Shown: one piece after another, positions 20,812-31,770 of the stretch
Layout: every line of letters begins with the position of its first letter
How positions within the stretch are numbered: position 1 is the stretch's first letter
Source of the DNA: Posidonia oceanica
Lineage: Eukaryota > Streptophyta > Magnoliopsida > Alismatales > Posidoniaceae
Direction of reading: 5' to 3'
Assembly: GCA_037176725.1 (NCBI GenBank)
Contig: JAZBRS010000029.1
Location: 128,621,001-128,685,000, forward strand
Length of the DNA: 64,000 nt
The notes under the pieces: model-generated
The model's input: only the letters and a program-made list of their open reading frames with translations
Database searches by the model: none
What the model was told of the DNA's origin: nothing
Made by a program: the position numbers and the translations under genes

Positions 20812-23686
20812 TGTAGACACCCCATTTTGGCAGTTTGGACGTTGGTGGATCTTGCTGGAAGCTCGCTTAGATCTTGGGATAACCAATCTCTCTAAAACGC
20901 ACCTAAACCTACCCAAACCCCATCCAAACCCTAAAACCTCACCTAAACTTTCCCAAACTTCACCTAAGCCTTCCTAAGCCTTAACCCAAACCTTAACCTA
21001 AACCAAAATACCCTAAACACACCTGAAACTTTTCTGACTTGTTAGACGCTGCCTGTGGCAGTGTCCAACGTTAGACGTACTCTGTGCTAGCGTCTAACGT
21101 TGGACACTACTCCTGCGAGCGTCCAACGAGTTGGGAACAGCCATTGCCTCTACCACCTCTGGCTTGCCACTCCCATCCTCTCCTTCGTCAGCCCGCACTT
21201 ACTACCACGTCCTCTCATCACTTCCAGCCACCCACTACGCGCCAACGCCCACTTACTGCCCTATCACTGCGTCACCTTCTCGCCGGCGCATTTCCCGTCC
21301 TCACCATCGCCACTGACTGGCTGCCTGTGTGCCTGCCACACCACGACTTTTCGTCCACCCTCCTGACATTCCACTAACTCCTCCTGACAGCCACGACCAA
21401 GACTTACACCCCTACACACCCATTCTTCCCCAGAGAGTGTGCGGCATTCATCCATTTTTTCACCTCTGAGAGGGGAGAAGAGAACTCAACACTTCCCAAA
21501 CCTTCTCCACACACCAGAGACACCTCCAAAACCCGGAGAAGAGCTTGAGAGATCCCTCTAGCCATCCCGAATCCTTCTCCACATGCGAGCGAGAGCCACA
21601 ATAGCCTCCCACTTTCCACGAGCTGGCCGCAGTCCGTCCAAGCTCGTCGACCGGCCGCACACAACTTCCCCAGGCCACGTGCAGGTAATTTTCTTTCCCT
21701 TGGCATGTCCCTCATCTCCTTCCTCAATGTAGCAAAGCCTCACAGCCAAGCTTCATGGCTTTCTGGCCTCTCAGTTGGCCGGAAATGCCATGAACGCTGA
21801 CGGCAAGAGGGAGGAGGTGGGTGGAGCGATCTACGCGCCCATTTTTGGTTTTAAATGCATGTCTATGTTCGTTATTGCTTGCTCTTGCTCACTAGGTAGT
21901 TAGCTTTCCGTTTCGGATCGATTTGAGGATCGATTATTGCTAGAGAGTTTCTCGACCTTTTAGACGCGCACCTTGGTGCGTATAACGTTGGACGTGCCTT
22001 GAGGCAGCGTCCAACACCCCTGCTGGCCTTTTTTAAATTTGTTTCCATGTTGTTATGATTTGAATGCTATTTTCATGTGGATCATCTTGCATGCTTTCCT
22101 TCATGCTTTTACATGCCATGTTGTGAATCTCACATTGATTTTGGCTTGGTTTTCTTCTCCATGTTTAAGTATATCCTGCCTGGGTGTAGGACGCATGGCT
22201 TCCAGCGTCATGTGTTAGACGCTGGTACACCTAGTGTCTTACACTCTAGTTTGCTTGCTTGCATCTTAACATCTTGAAATCACTTTTATTTGAGATCTTC
22301 TCTGATCAATGCTTGCATGTTGCCATCTAGATCCTATTTCAATAATTTGCAAGTTTGCATAATGTTTTCTCTATCAATTTGCATGCAGTTTTTATGCCTC
22401 TGTCTTCTTTGTGTTGGATGCTCAGCCCTCCAGCGTCTAACCCTCTGCTTTGCTTTAAATCATCTTTATGCCTGTGCCATGTTCTCAGATCTCTTTTGGC
22501 TGCTTATCTTGATTGTCTAGCATGATCTACATATCTCCTACTGTTGCATTGCATTTGCATCATGTTTAAACATTCAGCATACATGCATTTCTTTCAAAAT
22601 CCAGGCTCAGTTGTTAGACACTGGGGATCCTAGCTTCCAACGTTGGACGTTGGTGATCCCAGCGTTTAACACCCTTTGCCAGTTTAAATCAGTTTTGATG
22701 CTTGCATTCGATTTCTTAGCTTGTGCTTTGATCTTTTGGCATGGTTTATCTGCCCATAGCTTTTACATAACATTAAAACATCATGTTTACATGTCTTTCT
22801 ATAGGTTTTCCTGTCCTCTGTGTTGGACGCTGGTTGCTCCAATGTCCAATACTTTACAGTTTACTGCACCCTATTTTCAACATTGATCTTGTTTTGGTTA
22901 TCGTTTTCTGCACTTTGTTGCTTCCGGTACATGCCTTGACACCCATGCATGCTGTTGGATCCCTATGTCCAGTTTTACACCTTGCATCGCCTGCTTTCTC
23001 ATGGTTTTCCGCCTCGGACTTGTTTTCCATCGCATGTCGCTATTCGCATTGCATGGTTTTCTTCGGCGCTTTGATTTCTCGCCTGCATTGCATTTAGGGC
23101 AGTGATGCTTACTGTCTAGAGTTCTTACGAACTAAGGCACGCTCGATTTGGAACACTGGCAGTGCTGCTGAGTACATAGATTGCACATTTAATTTCACCA
23201 TGCATCATGGCACCTTGAGCATACATTTGAGCATGTAGTTATAGCATACATGGCATTTAGGCATCTTAAGCATGTTTAAAGCATTCATAGCATAGCATAG
23301 CATCCCTTGCCCCTCGGGCGTGTAGTTAAGGCAAGCATTGCTGACATTCCTACATATGTGATCGATAAGCCTAGAAAGACCGATTCCGGGCGTATCGGGG
23401 GTGCCTAACACCTTCCCTGTGCGTAACAAGAGTCCTTACCCTTTCTTTGGCCTGTAATGACTATTTTGCCCTCATCCTAGGCATGAGTCATTTATTTTTG
23501 CATATCATTGCACCGATTTGCATGTTTTTATGCTTTTCCTCGGTTTTCCTCGTTTTCCGATTTAATAGACTAGGTGGCGACTCCATTTTTTTGTCTTATC
23601 TTTTGTTTTCCTCTTCGCCGCTCTTCTGTGGAGACCTCTCTCTCGGGCCCTCGTTGGCCTGGTTAGGAGATTTTAGGGTTATTACA
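20812..23686 (+). repeat. TatB 5' LTR (2875 bp)
   Basis: It starts TGTAGACACCCC and ends GGTTATTACA. A C/A-rich start (AAACCCTAA near 20927) is followed by a GC-rich part (about 21060-21830), a region with repeated GTTGGACGC/GCGTCCAAC dyads (21040-22860), the conserved block near 23115-23185, the conserved GGGGGTGCCTAACACC module (23366-23445), and the PBS-like GTGGCGACTCC near 23575. No ORF inside has a domain. Confidence 0.92.
22190..22860 (+). repeat. About 200-215-bp repeats with GTTGGACGC dyads in the TatB LTR
   Basis: Units recur near 22200, 22415, 22614 and 22822. Each holds a forward GTTRGACGCTGG-like half and a nearby inverted CCAGCGTYTAAC-like half separated by a few bases. Similar dyads lie upstream near 21045-21125 and 21960-22015, the first with the palindrome AACGTT. 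Confidence 0.7.
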
Positions 23687-23689
23687 GGC

Positions 23690-23707
23690 TGGCGACTCCG
23701 CTGGGGA
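23690..23707 (+). other. TatB primer-binding site (tRNA-Arg type)
   Basis: TGGCGACTCCGCTGGGGA lies three bases after the LTR end and is the best-preserved copy of this PBS type here, identical to the one at 43319. Confidence 0.85.
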
Positions 23708-23823
23708 TTCTAGACTCTGGCTTTCGTTTTGGCTTTTCGCTTGCATTGGTTTTTGCTTATGCATGCCTTGCCTGTCTGCTTGCTTGCCTGTTTATTTTAC
23801 TTACTCTATTTCTTGCTTAATGC
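23708..23823 (+). other. TatB leader, first part
   Basis: This C/T-rich leader matches TatA from 4475. It is interrupted after AATGC (23819-23823), the left duplication of solo LTR S1, and resumes at 25882. Confidence 0.75.
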
Positions 23824-25881
23824 TGTTGACACCCTATCTTGGCAGGCTTGGACCATTTGGAGCCCTCCTAGTGATTGCTGGACTCAAACCCTAACCTAAA
23901 CCCAAACCCTAATCCTCTTCTTTACCCTTCAAAACCAAGCAAACTTGACCTAAGCCTTTACCCCTCTCCCCAAACTCAAAACCTGACCAAAATCCATAGG
24001 AAAACCCACCAGCACCCACTTTTCAAAATATCATTCTAAGCCCAGTCTTTTGCAAAACTGCATGCAATCCCTCCTGTTTCCAAAATCCCTGCCTGTAGAG
24101 CCCCATCTTTTTCAAAACTCTGGATTTAACCCCCTTTTTCTTTTTGAAAAATAGCATTTGAACTCCTGTTTTCCTGAAAATTCTCCCTTGTGTTCTTTTT
24201 TGCTTTCTGCATGCATTTGCATTCATGTAGCTTTGCACTTAGCATCACTTTGCACACACTAGAGCCCCCCTTAGCTCCCTTTCACCTGGGAGGACCTTTT
24301 TGCACACCCCTAGGATCTCCTGAACACTTAGATCTGTTCTTCTCCCCTGTTCTGGCCCTCCTGCTTTGAAGCTACGACATCTTCCAATCCGACCGTTGGA
24401 TCTTCTCAAACAAGCTGCCCAGACGACCGCAGCGAAGCGCTCTTCAGCATGGACAAGCAGATTTCAGATCAGGCCCTAGGATTTCCAGGTATGTCCTCCT
24501 GAACCCCTGCATTGCATTCATTTGCATATCTTTTGCACTGTTTGTCTCATTTTCGCTTTCTGTCTCTTTGAGCATGTAGAATAGGACCTCCTCTTCTTGT
24601 CTATCAACTCCAATCCCCGTTTCGCGTACTCTCGGGTGTTTTGTGTTGTGTTTCCCCTGGATTCACCACTTATTGCGACTTTCTTCCCCCTTTTCCACGA
24701 TCCGATCGAATCGCGAGCTTTGGGCAGCGTGCGAGACACATCGTGGAGCGGTTTAGTGGGAAACGGTCACAAAAAAGTGGTAATCCCTCCATTTGCTCAC
24801 TTCTCCCCTTTGTAGGTCTTCACACCTACTCTATGTGGCCCTAAACAGCGTCTGTTCTCACACACGTGCTGTTTTACCTCTCCTTTAGCTTCTTCTGATC
24901 TTTTTCCCTGTATTTGCATTCGCATGGCTTTTCTGAGGTTTTATTTCGCTGCTTTTGGCACCATTTTGCGTGCCCGCTCTCGTCTTTGGCACCGTTCTAC
25001 GTGCCTGCTTTACTTTTGCGTCGTTGTGCGCGTTCGCTTTCGTTTTGGCACCGTTTTGCATGCCCGCCTCGTCTTTTGCACCACTTTGCATGCCGCCTTG
25101 CTTTTTCGCTCGTTTTGCGTGCCGATCTTGTCTTTTTGCACCGTTTCGCGTGCCATTTTCGTTTCTTGCCTCGTTTTGCGCATTTTACGCCGTTTTCTCT
25201 TGCATGTCGATCGCATTGCATGGTTTTGCCGTTGTTTTGCTTTTTCGCTTGCATTTGCATATAGGACTGTGATGCTTACTGCCTGGAGTTCTCACGAGCC
25301 GGGTTTCGCCCGATTCGGAACACAGACAGCGTAGCTGAATACTTAGACTGCACGTTTACTTCCCTGCTTTGCATCCCATCACTTAGAGCACACCTATAAG
25401 CATTCATTTAGGCATTCATAGGCACATAGGCATTCAAATCTGCATTTCCCTGCTTATGCAAGCGTAAGCCTAGAAAGACCGATTCTCGGGCGTGTCGGGG
25501 GTGCCTAACACCTTCCCCGCACGTAACAGGAGTCCTTGCCCGGTCTCTTGGCCCGCAATGACCATATCGCCTTTATCCTAGGCATGAGTCATCTCATTTG
25601 CATTCATTTGCATTTGTTTTCCTTTGCATTGCTTTGCTTTGCATTTCTTGCTTGATTTTGCGTGTTAATTCACGCATTTCCCCCAGTTTTCCTTGTCTTC
25701 CGATAATAGACATGGTGGCGACTCTGATTTGTCTTATCTTTCTCTTTTCTCCTCGATTTTAAGTGTTTTCGAGTTGAGCCTCTTCCTCGGATCAATAGCC
25801 GCTAATAGTGAGCCTGATTCTGATCGGTGCACGCGAGCTTTGGCAACGTGCATAGACGATCCGAACACTGGGATTACTACA
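23824..25881 (+). repeat. Solo LTR S1 (2058 bp), internally deleted
   Basis: It starts TGTTGACACC, ends ATTACTACA, and is flanked by AATGC on both sides (23819-23823 and 25882-25886). It belongs to the same family as S2 and S4 but lacks about 3.9 kb: near 24022 it jumps from the C/A-rich start to the sequence that lies near 28340 in S2. It keeps the AAACCCTAA motifs (23887, 23905), the hairpin array (24945-25195), the GGGGGTGCCTAACACC module (25465-25535) and the PBS-like GTGGCGACTC (about 25714). Confidence 0.95.
24945..25195 (+). repeat. Hairpin array in S1
   Basis: About eight units of roughly 27-33 bp, each based on GGCACCGTTTTGCGTGCC, make a short stem around a GTTTTGC-like loop. The same array occurs in S2 (27185-27420) and S4 (58550-58775). 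The overlapping ORFs here in all three frames are products of the repeat. Confidence 0.8.
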
Positions 25882-25962
25882 AATGCCATGACTAAATACT
25901 TGTTTGATGCAATAATACATGCCTTTTGAGTGGTAAATGCTTTGTTTTACACAATTGCTATG
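25882..25962 (+). other. TatB leader, second part
   Basis: It starts with the right copy of AATGC and matches TatA 4579-4660 (ACTAAATACTTG, GATGCAATAATACATGCC). It ends in CTATG, abutting the reverse TatC LTR. Confidence 0.8.
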
Positions 25963-26368
25963 TGTAACCGTCTCTCGATGCAATGCGGACGCACGCTGCC
26001 AAAGCTTGCAGGCGCTCGGCTGGGGAGAAGAAGGCAACGGCTAATGGTAGATCCGAGGAGAGTTCAACTCGAGGAAAACATCGTTAAAATGACGAAAACA
26101 GGGAGAAAAGAAATAGAAAGTGCAAAAGGGAGTCTTGAATCCCCAGCGGAGTCGCCACTTTCCTATAACTGTCTCTCGATGCGACGTGGACACACGTTGC
26201 CAAAGCTCGCAGGCATCCAGCCAGGGAGAAGAAGGCCACGGCTAATGGTGGATCCGAGGAAAGTTTGACTTGAGGAAAACGCCAGTAAACTGACGAAATC
26301 AGGGAGAAAAGAAGTAGGAAATACAAAAGGGAGTCTCGATCCCCAGCAGAGTCGCCATTGTCCTTATG
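25963..26368 (-). repeat. Two tandem LTR-end/PBS units at the tail of the TatC LTR
   Basis: Two units of about 200 bp (25963-26164 and 26165-26368) each begin with a CGTCTCTCGATGC/TGTCTCTCGATGC LTR-end segment and finish, on the plus strand, with a reverse full PBS: TCCCCAGCGGAGTCGCCA (26140-26157) and TCCCCAGCAGAGTCGCCA (26340-26357). Bases that normally follow the PBS in the leader (GGATTCAAGACTC) are included too. Confidence 0.8.
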
Positions 26369-27184
26369 ACCGTCCCCGCCGCGACGCCGGCTTGATCGAC
26401 ATCGGGTGAAAAGAGAGAGTCAAGGATAATTGGAGAAGAAAACAAAGAATAAAGCAAGAAACGGAGTCACCACCTAGTCTATTGTCGGAAGACGAGGAAA
26501 ACCGAGGAAAACAATGCTATGCATGTGTAGTAATCCCAATCGGAATCAGGCTTACTATTAGCGGCGATTTGATCCGAGGAAGAGGCTCAACTCGAAAACA
26601 CTTAAAATCGAGAAGAAAAGAGGAAGATAAGACAAATCAGAGTCGCCACCATGTCTATTAACGGAAGACAAGGAAAACCGGGGGTAATGCGTGAATTAAC
26701 ACGCAAAACCAAGCAAGAAATGCAAAGCAAAGCGATGCAAAGGAAAACAAGTGCAAATGAATGCAAATGAGATGACTCTAGCCTAGGATAAGGGCAATAT
26801 GGTCATTGCGGGCCAAGAGAGGGCAAGGACTCCTGTTACGCGCGGGGAAGGTGTTAGGCACCCCCGACACGCCCGAGAATCGGTCTTTCTAGGCTTACGC
26901 TCGCATACGCGGGAAAATGCAGATTTGAATGCCTATGTGCCTATAAATGCCTAAATGAATGCTCAAGGTGTGCTCTAAGTGGAGAGATGCAAAGCAAAGA
27001 AGTAAACGTGCTCTCTACGTGCTCAGCTACGCTGTCTGTGTTCCGAACCGGGCGAAACCCAGCTCGTGAGAACTCCAGGCAGTAAGCATCACAGCCCTAT
27101 ATGCAAATGCAAGTGAAAAAGCAAAACAACGGCAAAACCATGCAATGTAATTGACATGCAAGAGAAAACGGCGTAAAACACGCA

Positions 27185-27420
27185 AAACGAGGCAAGAAAC
27201 AAGAACGGCACGCGAAACGGTGCAAAAAGACAAGATCGACACGCAAAACGAGCGAGAAAGCTAGGCGGCACGCAAATCAGTGCAAAAGACGATGACGGGC
27301 ACGCAAAACTGTGCCAAAAACAGGGCGAGCGCGCAAAACGGCGCGAAAGACAAAGCAGGCACGCAAAACGGTGCCAAAACGAGAGCGGGCACGCAAGACG
27401 GTGCCAAAAGCAGCGAGATA
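27185..27420 (-). repeat. Hairpin array in S2
   Basis: About eight units follow the pattern GGCACGCAAAACGGTGCC separated by 8-14 bases. One unit reads GAGCGCGCAAAACGGCGCG, where both arms have changed but still pair. Confidence 0.85.
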
Positions 27421-28089
27421 AAACCCCGGAAAAGCCGTGCGAATGCAAATGCAAGGAAAAGATTAGAAGCAGTAAAAGGAGAAGTAGAACAACGCATGTG
27501 TGAGAACAGGCGCTGTCCGGGGCCACATAGAGTAGGTGTGAAGACCTACAAAGGGGAGAGTGAGCAAACGGAGGGATTACCACTCCTTTGTGACCGTTTC
27601 CCACTAAACCGTTCCACGATCTGTCTCGCATGCTGCTCAAAGCTCGCGATGCGATCGGATCGTGGAAAAGGGGGAAGAAAGTCGCATTAAGTGATGAATC
27701 CAGGGAAAACACAACACAAAACACCCAAGAGTACGCGAAACGGGGATCTGAGTTGATAGACAAGAAGAGGAGGCCCTATTCTACATGCCCAAAGAGACAG
27801 AAAGCGAAAACAAGGCAAAGAATGCAAATGGCATGCAAATGAATGCAATGCAGGGGTTCAGGAGGACATACCTGGAAATCCTGGAGTCTGATCTGAAATC
27901 TGCTTGGTCCATGCTGAAGAGCGCTTCGCTGCGGTCGCCTGGGCAGCTTACTTGGGAAGATCCAACGGCCGGATCGGAAGATATCGCAGCTTCAAGGCAG
28001 GAGGGCCAGAACAGGGGAGAAGAGCAGATCTATGTGTTCAGGAGGTCCTAGGGGTGTGCAAAAGGTCCTCCCAAGTAAAGGGGAGCTAA

Positions 28090-29110
28090 AGGTGCTTAGT
28101 GTGTGCAAAAGGATGCTAAAATGCAAGACTAAATGGATGCAGAATGCATGCACAAGCAAGAAGAGACAAGGGGAAAAACTTGGAAAAGACAGGAGTTCAA
28201 AAGCATTTTTGAAAAAGAAAAGGGGCTAAATGCAAGTTTTCACAAAGGATGGGGTCCACAGAGGAGGGTTTTGAAAACAGGAGAGGGCAGGGCTTTATTT
28301 TACAAAAGACTGGGTTCAAAAAGCTATTTTGAAAAGAGGGCATGCATCAGAAGAAGTTTTGAAAGCAAATGGAAATCAGAGTGCAATTTTGAAAAATTCT
28401 GGGGTCTAAAGTGCAAATTTTTCAGAAAACAGGGTTCTGGGGAGTCCGGGAATGCAAGTGGAGGGTCTACATGCAATTTTGTAAACATAGGAGCTAAAAT
28501 GCAACTTTAGGGGCAAAACAGTCTTTTTGCATGGTTTTTGAAGGATGCAAGGACCTATGTGTGATTTTTGAATCATGCAAGGGTCAAATATGCAATTTTA
28601 TATGTAAAACATGCTCTGAAATCAAAAGACAGGACTGATATGCAATTTTTTAAAAATGCAGGGTTGAAAATGCAATGCAATAAGCTAAAATGCATGCAAA
28701 AATGATTACTGTGCATTTAACAGGACCTACAACAAAAATGAAAAAACAGAGGGATAAATATGCAATGCAGCATGCAAAAATTAAAAATAAACCTGAGTTA
28801 CTACAGTGCAGAGGATTTAAATGCAAAAATGAGAAAAAACAGGGGCACAGAATGCAATATGATATGGTAAAATTCATGCATTTAAAATGAATGATTTACT
28901 GCAGGACCTATGTGCAATAATTGAAAACAGAGGGGCTGATGCATAAAATTTTACAACTAAACAGCACAGTAAAAGGACCAAAATGTAAAAACAGAAAACT
29001 ACAAACATTTCACGCAATTTAATATGATTTCAGTTCAAAAAACAGCAGATTAAATCAAATAAGGACTGGAATGCAAAATATCAAGAACTTAGACCAGATA
29101 TGCAATATTT
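28090..29110 (-). repeat. Degenerate short repeats rich in AAATGCAATTTT (S2)
   Basis: An irregular repeat of about 25-40 bp, with core GGGCTAAAATGCAATTTT and a variable A-rich joint, fills this kilobase. It recurs in S4 at 59440-60500 and partly in S1 at 24020-24240. Confidence 0.75.
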
Positions 29111-29139
29111 ACCAGAAAACTAAGCTGAAGGAAAAATAA

Positions 29140-29780
29140 ATCAACAGTAAAACGCCGGCGGCCATGGACACTGTAGCAGCAAGCTGCCAGCGTCCATGAA
29201 CGCCGGCACAGGGGGCTTGGGGACGCGCAGACCGGCAGGGGAGCTGCTCCTGGTCTTGACGGAGGTCGGACGGTGCTCGGCGGAGGTCGACGCGGACTGG
29301 AACGAGCTGGAGCGGTCGCCGGAGGTCTGCAGAGCTTCAGAAGCTTCGTCCGGCCGATCGACGCAGTGACGCTGCGTTCTGAGGGCCGGAGAACGTTCCT
29401 GAGACCCATGCGGACCTGAGGCAACCACCGGAGCTGCGTTCCGCTGCCCGGAGCGACAAGACGACCGGAGAACTGCGTCGGAGAAGACGACCGGAGCGGC
29501 GAGCAGAAACGGGGCAGGAGGGCTGGAAACTTACTTCTAAGGGGCTGAGAAGCAACAGGGGGAGAAGAGGGAGCTGAGGGTATGAAGAAATACCTGGCTC
29601 CGAGTCTGGAACGTGCTCCCGACCTCGGCAGTTCCGGAGCTGGCCGGCGACGTTCGTCCAGTCGCTGCGGTGGTCGTCGGGCGCTCGCGGAGGTTGGAGC
29701 TGCTTCAGGACGATCTTCCGGTGCTTCCTAGACGTCCGGACGCGAGCTTCGAAGCTCGGAGCAGAATCTGGCACTTTTGG
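29140..29780 (-). other. GC-rich segment of S2
   Basis: This CpG-rich stretch carries overlapping minus-strand ORFs (up to 145 aa) of Ser/Pro/Arg-rich composition with no domain I recognise. The matching part of S4 (60520-61030) is interrupted differently, which argues against a conserved protein. It could hold the LTR promoter. Confidence 0.45.
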
Positions 29781-30984
29781 GTTCTCAGAAAGGAACCGGA
29801 GGTGGGGGGAGAGTGTTGCTGCTCGTCGGACTAGATGGAGCCCTCCGGGAAGTAGCTGGGAGCTCGGGGGGTGATTCTGGATAGTTGGTTTGCCGTTCTG
29901 GAGGCTGTGGAGTGGGTTTGAAGATTGGGTTAATTTCTGGTCTGCGGGAGACGCAGGTGTTTGTTGTGTTGTTCTCGGCCGGTGGTGAGGGAGAGGGCTG
30001 AAGGTCAGGTGCTTTGGGAAGGTGGATGTCTGGTGATTATCTAGGTGGAGTTTGGGAAGAAGTGGTGAGCTGTGGTGGAGGGAATTGTGGAGAGATCGGT
30101 GTTGGGTTGCAGGTGGAGTTTCAGGTGGATTTCTGGGGTGGTTTCAGTGGTGGAATGGTCGTGAAGTGGTGAAGTGATGATGCAGGGTTGCTGGGTGAGT
30201 TTGGGGGAGCAATAGGGAGAGGGATGAAGGCCGGTGAAGGGTTTGGTTTACTGGAAAGTGAAGAGGGCGGTTTGCTGTGGATTTCAGGGGGGAAAAGGAG
30301 GAGAATTGGGTGGGGGATGGCTCTGGGATGGAGGCCTCTCTCCGGGATGCCAAGAACTCTCAGGCACTCTCTCTTCTCACTCTCTTTTCTGGAATTGGAG
30401 GGTGAAGAGGAGGAAGAAGGGAGATCGCTCAGGTGGAGGAAGTTGGCTCTCTCAGGTTGCTACTGCTTTAGCTGATGGTCTGCTGGTGTCTCTCTGATTG
30501 CTCACACGGATTACCAACTGAAGAAGATTTGAAGGAATGAATGGAAGCTTATATGGGGGGAGATCGGCTGCTGGCGCGCTGCTGATTTTTGAATTCCACC
30601 GGCGGCCACTGCAGCAGACAAGAGATGGCGAGGCGACCGGCATTGAAAGCCTCCGGAATTGGTGCTGAGATAGAAGAGAGGCGGCGAGCTGCTGTAGGTT
30701 GAAAAGATGGAAGCACAAATTCAAACAATGGAGGGAGGGCTGTAGCAGCTGCTCGCGGGAGAATTCTGGTGGAGAGAAAAAATGCAGAAGGTTGAGGAAG
30801 AAGAAGGAGGAAGGAGGCCGGACTGTGGGCCGAAAAGAAAAAGAAAAGAAATAAGGAAGAAAGGGAGAAGCGGGCTGACGGGCCCAGTAAGAAAAAAAGA
30901 AATAAAAATGAGAAGGAAGAAAGAAAGAGAGGGAAAAGAAGAGAAATAAAATAGGAAAAAATAAATTAAAAATAAGTAGAAATA

Positions 30985-31770
30985 TTAGGGTGTTTGTGCT
31001 GTGAATTAGGATCTTAATCAGATTTTTTAATGACTTCTTTTGGTTAATTAGTGTGGTTTAAATGGGTTTTGGGCTTGACTAGGGTTTTAGGGTTCTCTTT
31101 TGTTTTTAATTCATTTTCCATTTTGATTAAGTGTTTGCTAAATCTTTTTAAATTGTTTTCTAATTGTGTTTTTCTTGTTAAGTACTTAGGATGTTAATTA
31201 GGATTTTTAAGATTTGTTTTTAGGTTAATTAGAGTGGGTTTTGGGTTTCTTAGTTTTAGTCTTTTAGGTTTTTTCTTTCTTAAGTCTTTTGAATTAGGTT
31301 TTTGATTTTTATTTGTTGATTTTTCTTGATGTTTTTTAATTGGGTTTCTCTACTTTGATTAGGTGTTTTTTAAGTCTTTTTAATGTGTTCTTCATTTTCT
31401 TTTTAGTTAAGTTTTTAAATTGTTTTTCTTATGTTTGTTAGGTTAAGTCTTTTTTTCTTCATTAATTGTTTGTCTTAGTGCCTTTAACTGTTTTACTTCT
31501 TTTTAGGGTTTGTTTTTTAATTCTTTGAGTAGGGTTTTCACTTTTGGTGGGTTTTGATTTTATTTTAGTTTTTTCCTTGATTTTTTAGTGTTTTCTTTTG
31601 ATTTGTTTTGCCCTTTTTTAGTTTGCATACTTGATTTTCTTTTTGGCTTGATTTAGTTAAGTTTAAGTTTTTTAATTGCCTGTTTAATGTTTTTTAATTG
31701 TTTTTCTTAGAGTTCTGGTTTGTTGCTTTTATGTTTTGGAGTTTCACAGATTTTTAGGGGTTTTTGTGGA
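30985..31770 (-). other. T-rich segment of S2
   Basis: About 800 bp of T-rich, ORF-free DNA on the plus strand (A-rich in LTR sense) contains repeated TTTTAATT and TTAGGGTTTT words. The purine-rich block at 30830-30975 (GAAAAGAAA, with AAGAAAGGGAG) precedes it. The same arrangement occurs in S4 at 62040-62990. Confidence 0.6.

Larger units (their letters stand above)
20812..25962 (+). mobile_element. TatB, Tat/Ogre-like element, 5' end only
   Basis: Visible parts are the 5' LTR (20812-23686), the PBS and about 210 bp of leader, which is split by solo LTR S1. The leader breaks off at 25962, where TatC begins in reverse. The last five bases, CTATG (25958-25962), are the expected left duplication of TatC. 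The rest of TatB should lie right of the window. Confidence 0.85.

Noticed and set aside
23880..23920. Interstitial telomere repeat
   Set aside because: There are only isolated AAACCCTAA-like words in a C/A-rich LTR start, with no perfect tandem (TTTAGGG)n.
24914..25334. Cys/Phe/Ala-rich ORFs in three frames
   Set aside because: They are translations of the hairpin array; the same happens in S2 and S4.
29089..29774. Possible captured host gene in the GC-rich part of S2
   Set aside because: No recognisable domain, overlapping frames only, and the S4 counterpart does not keep the same frame.
30985..31770. Organelle-derived or promoter DNA in the T-rich block
   Set aside because: The same block occurs in S4 at the same LTR position, so it is a part of the LTR; nothing organelle-like is readable.
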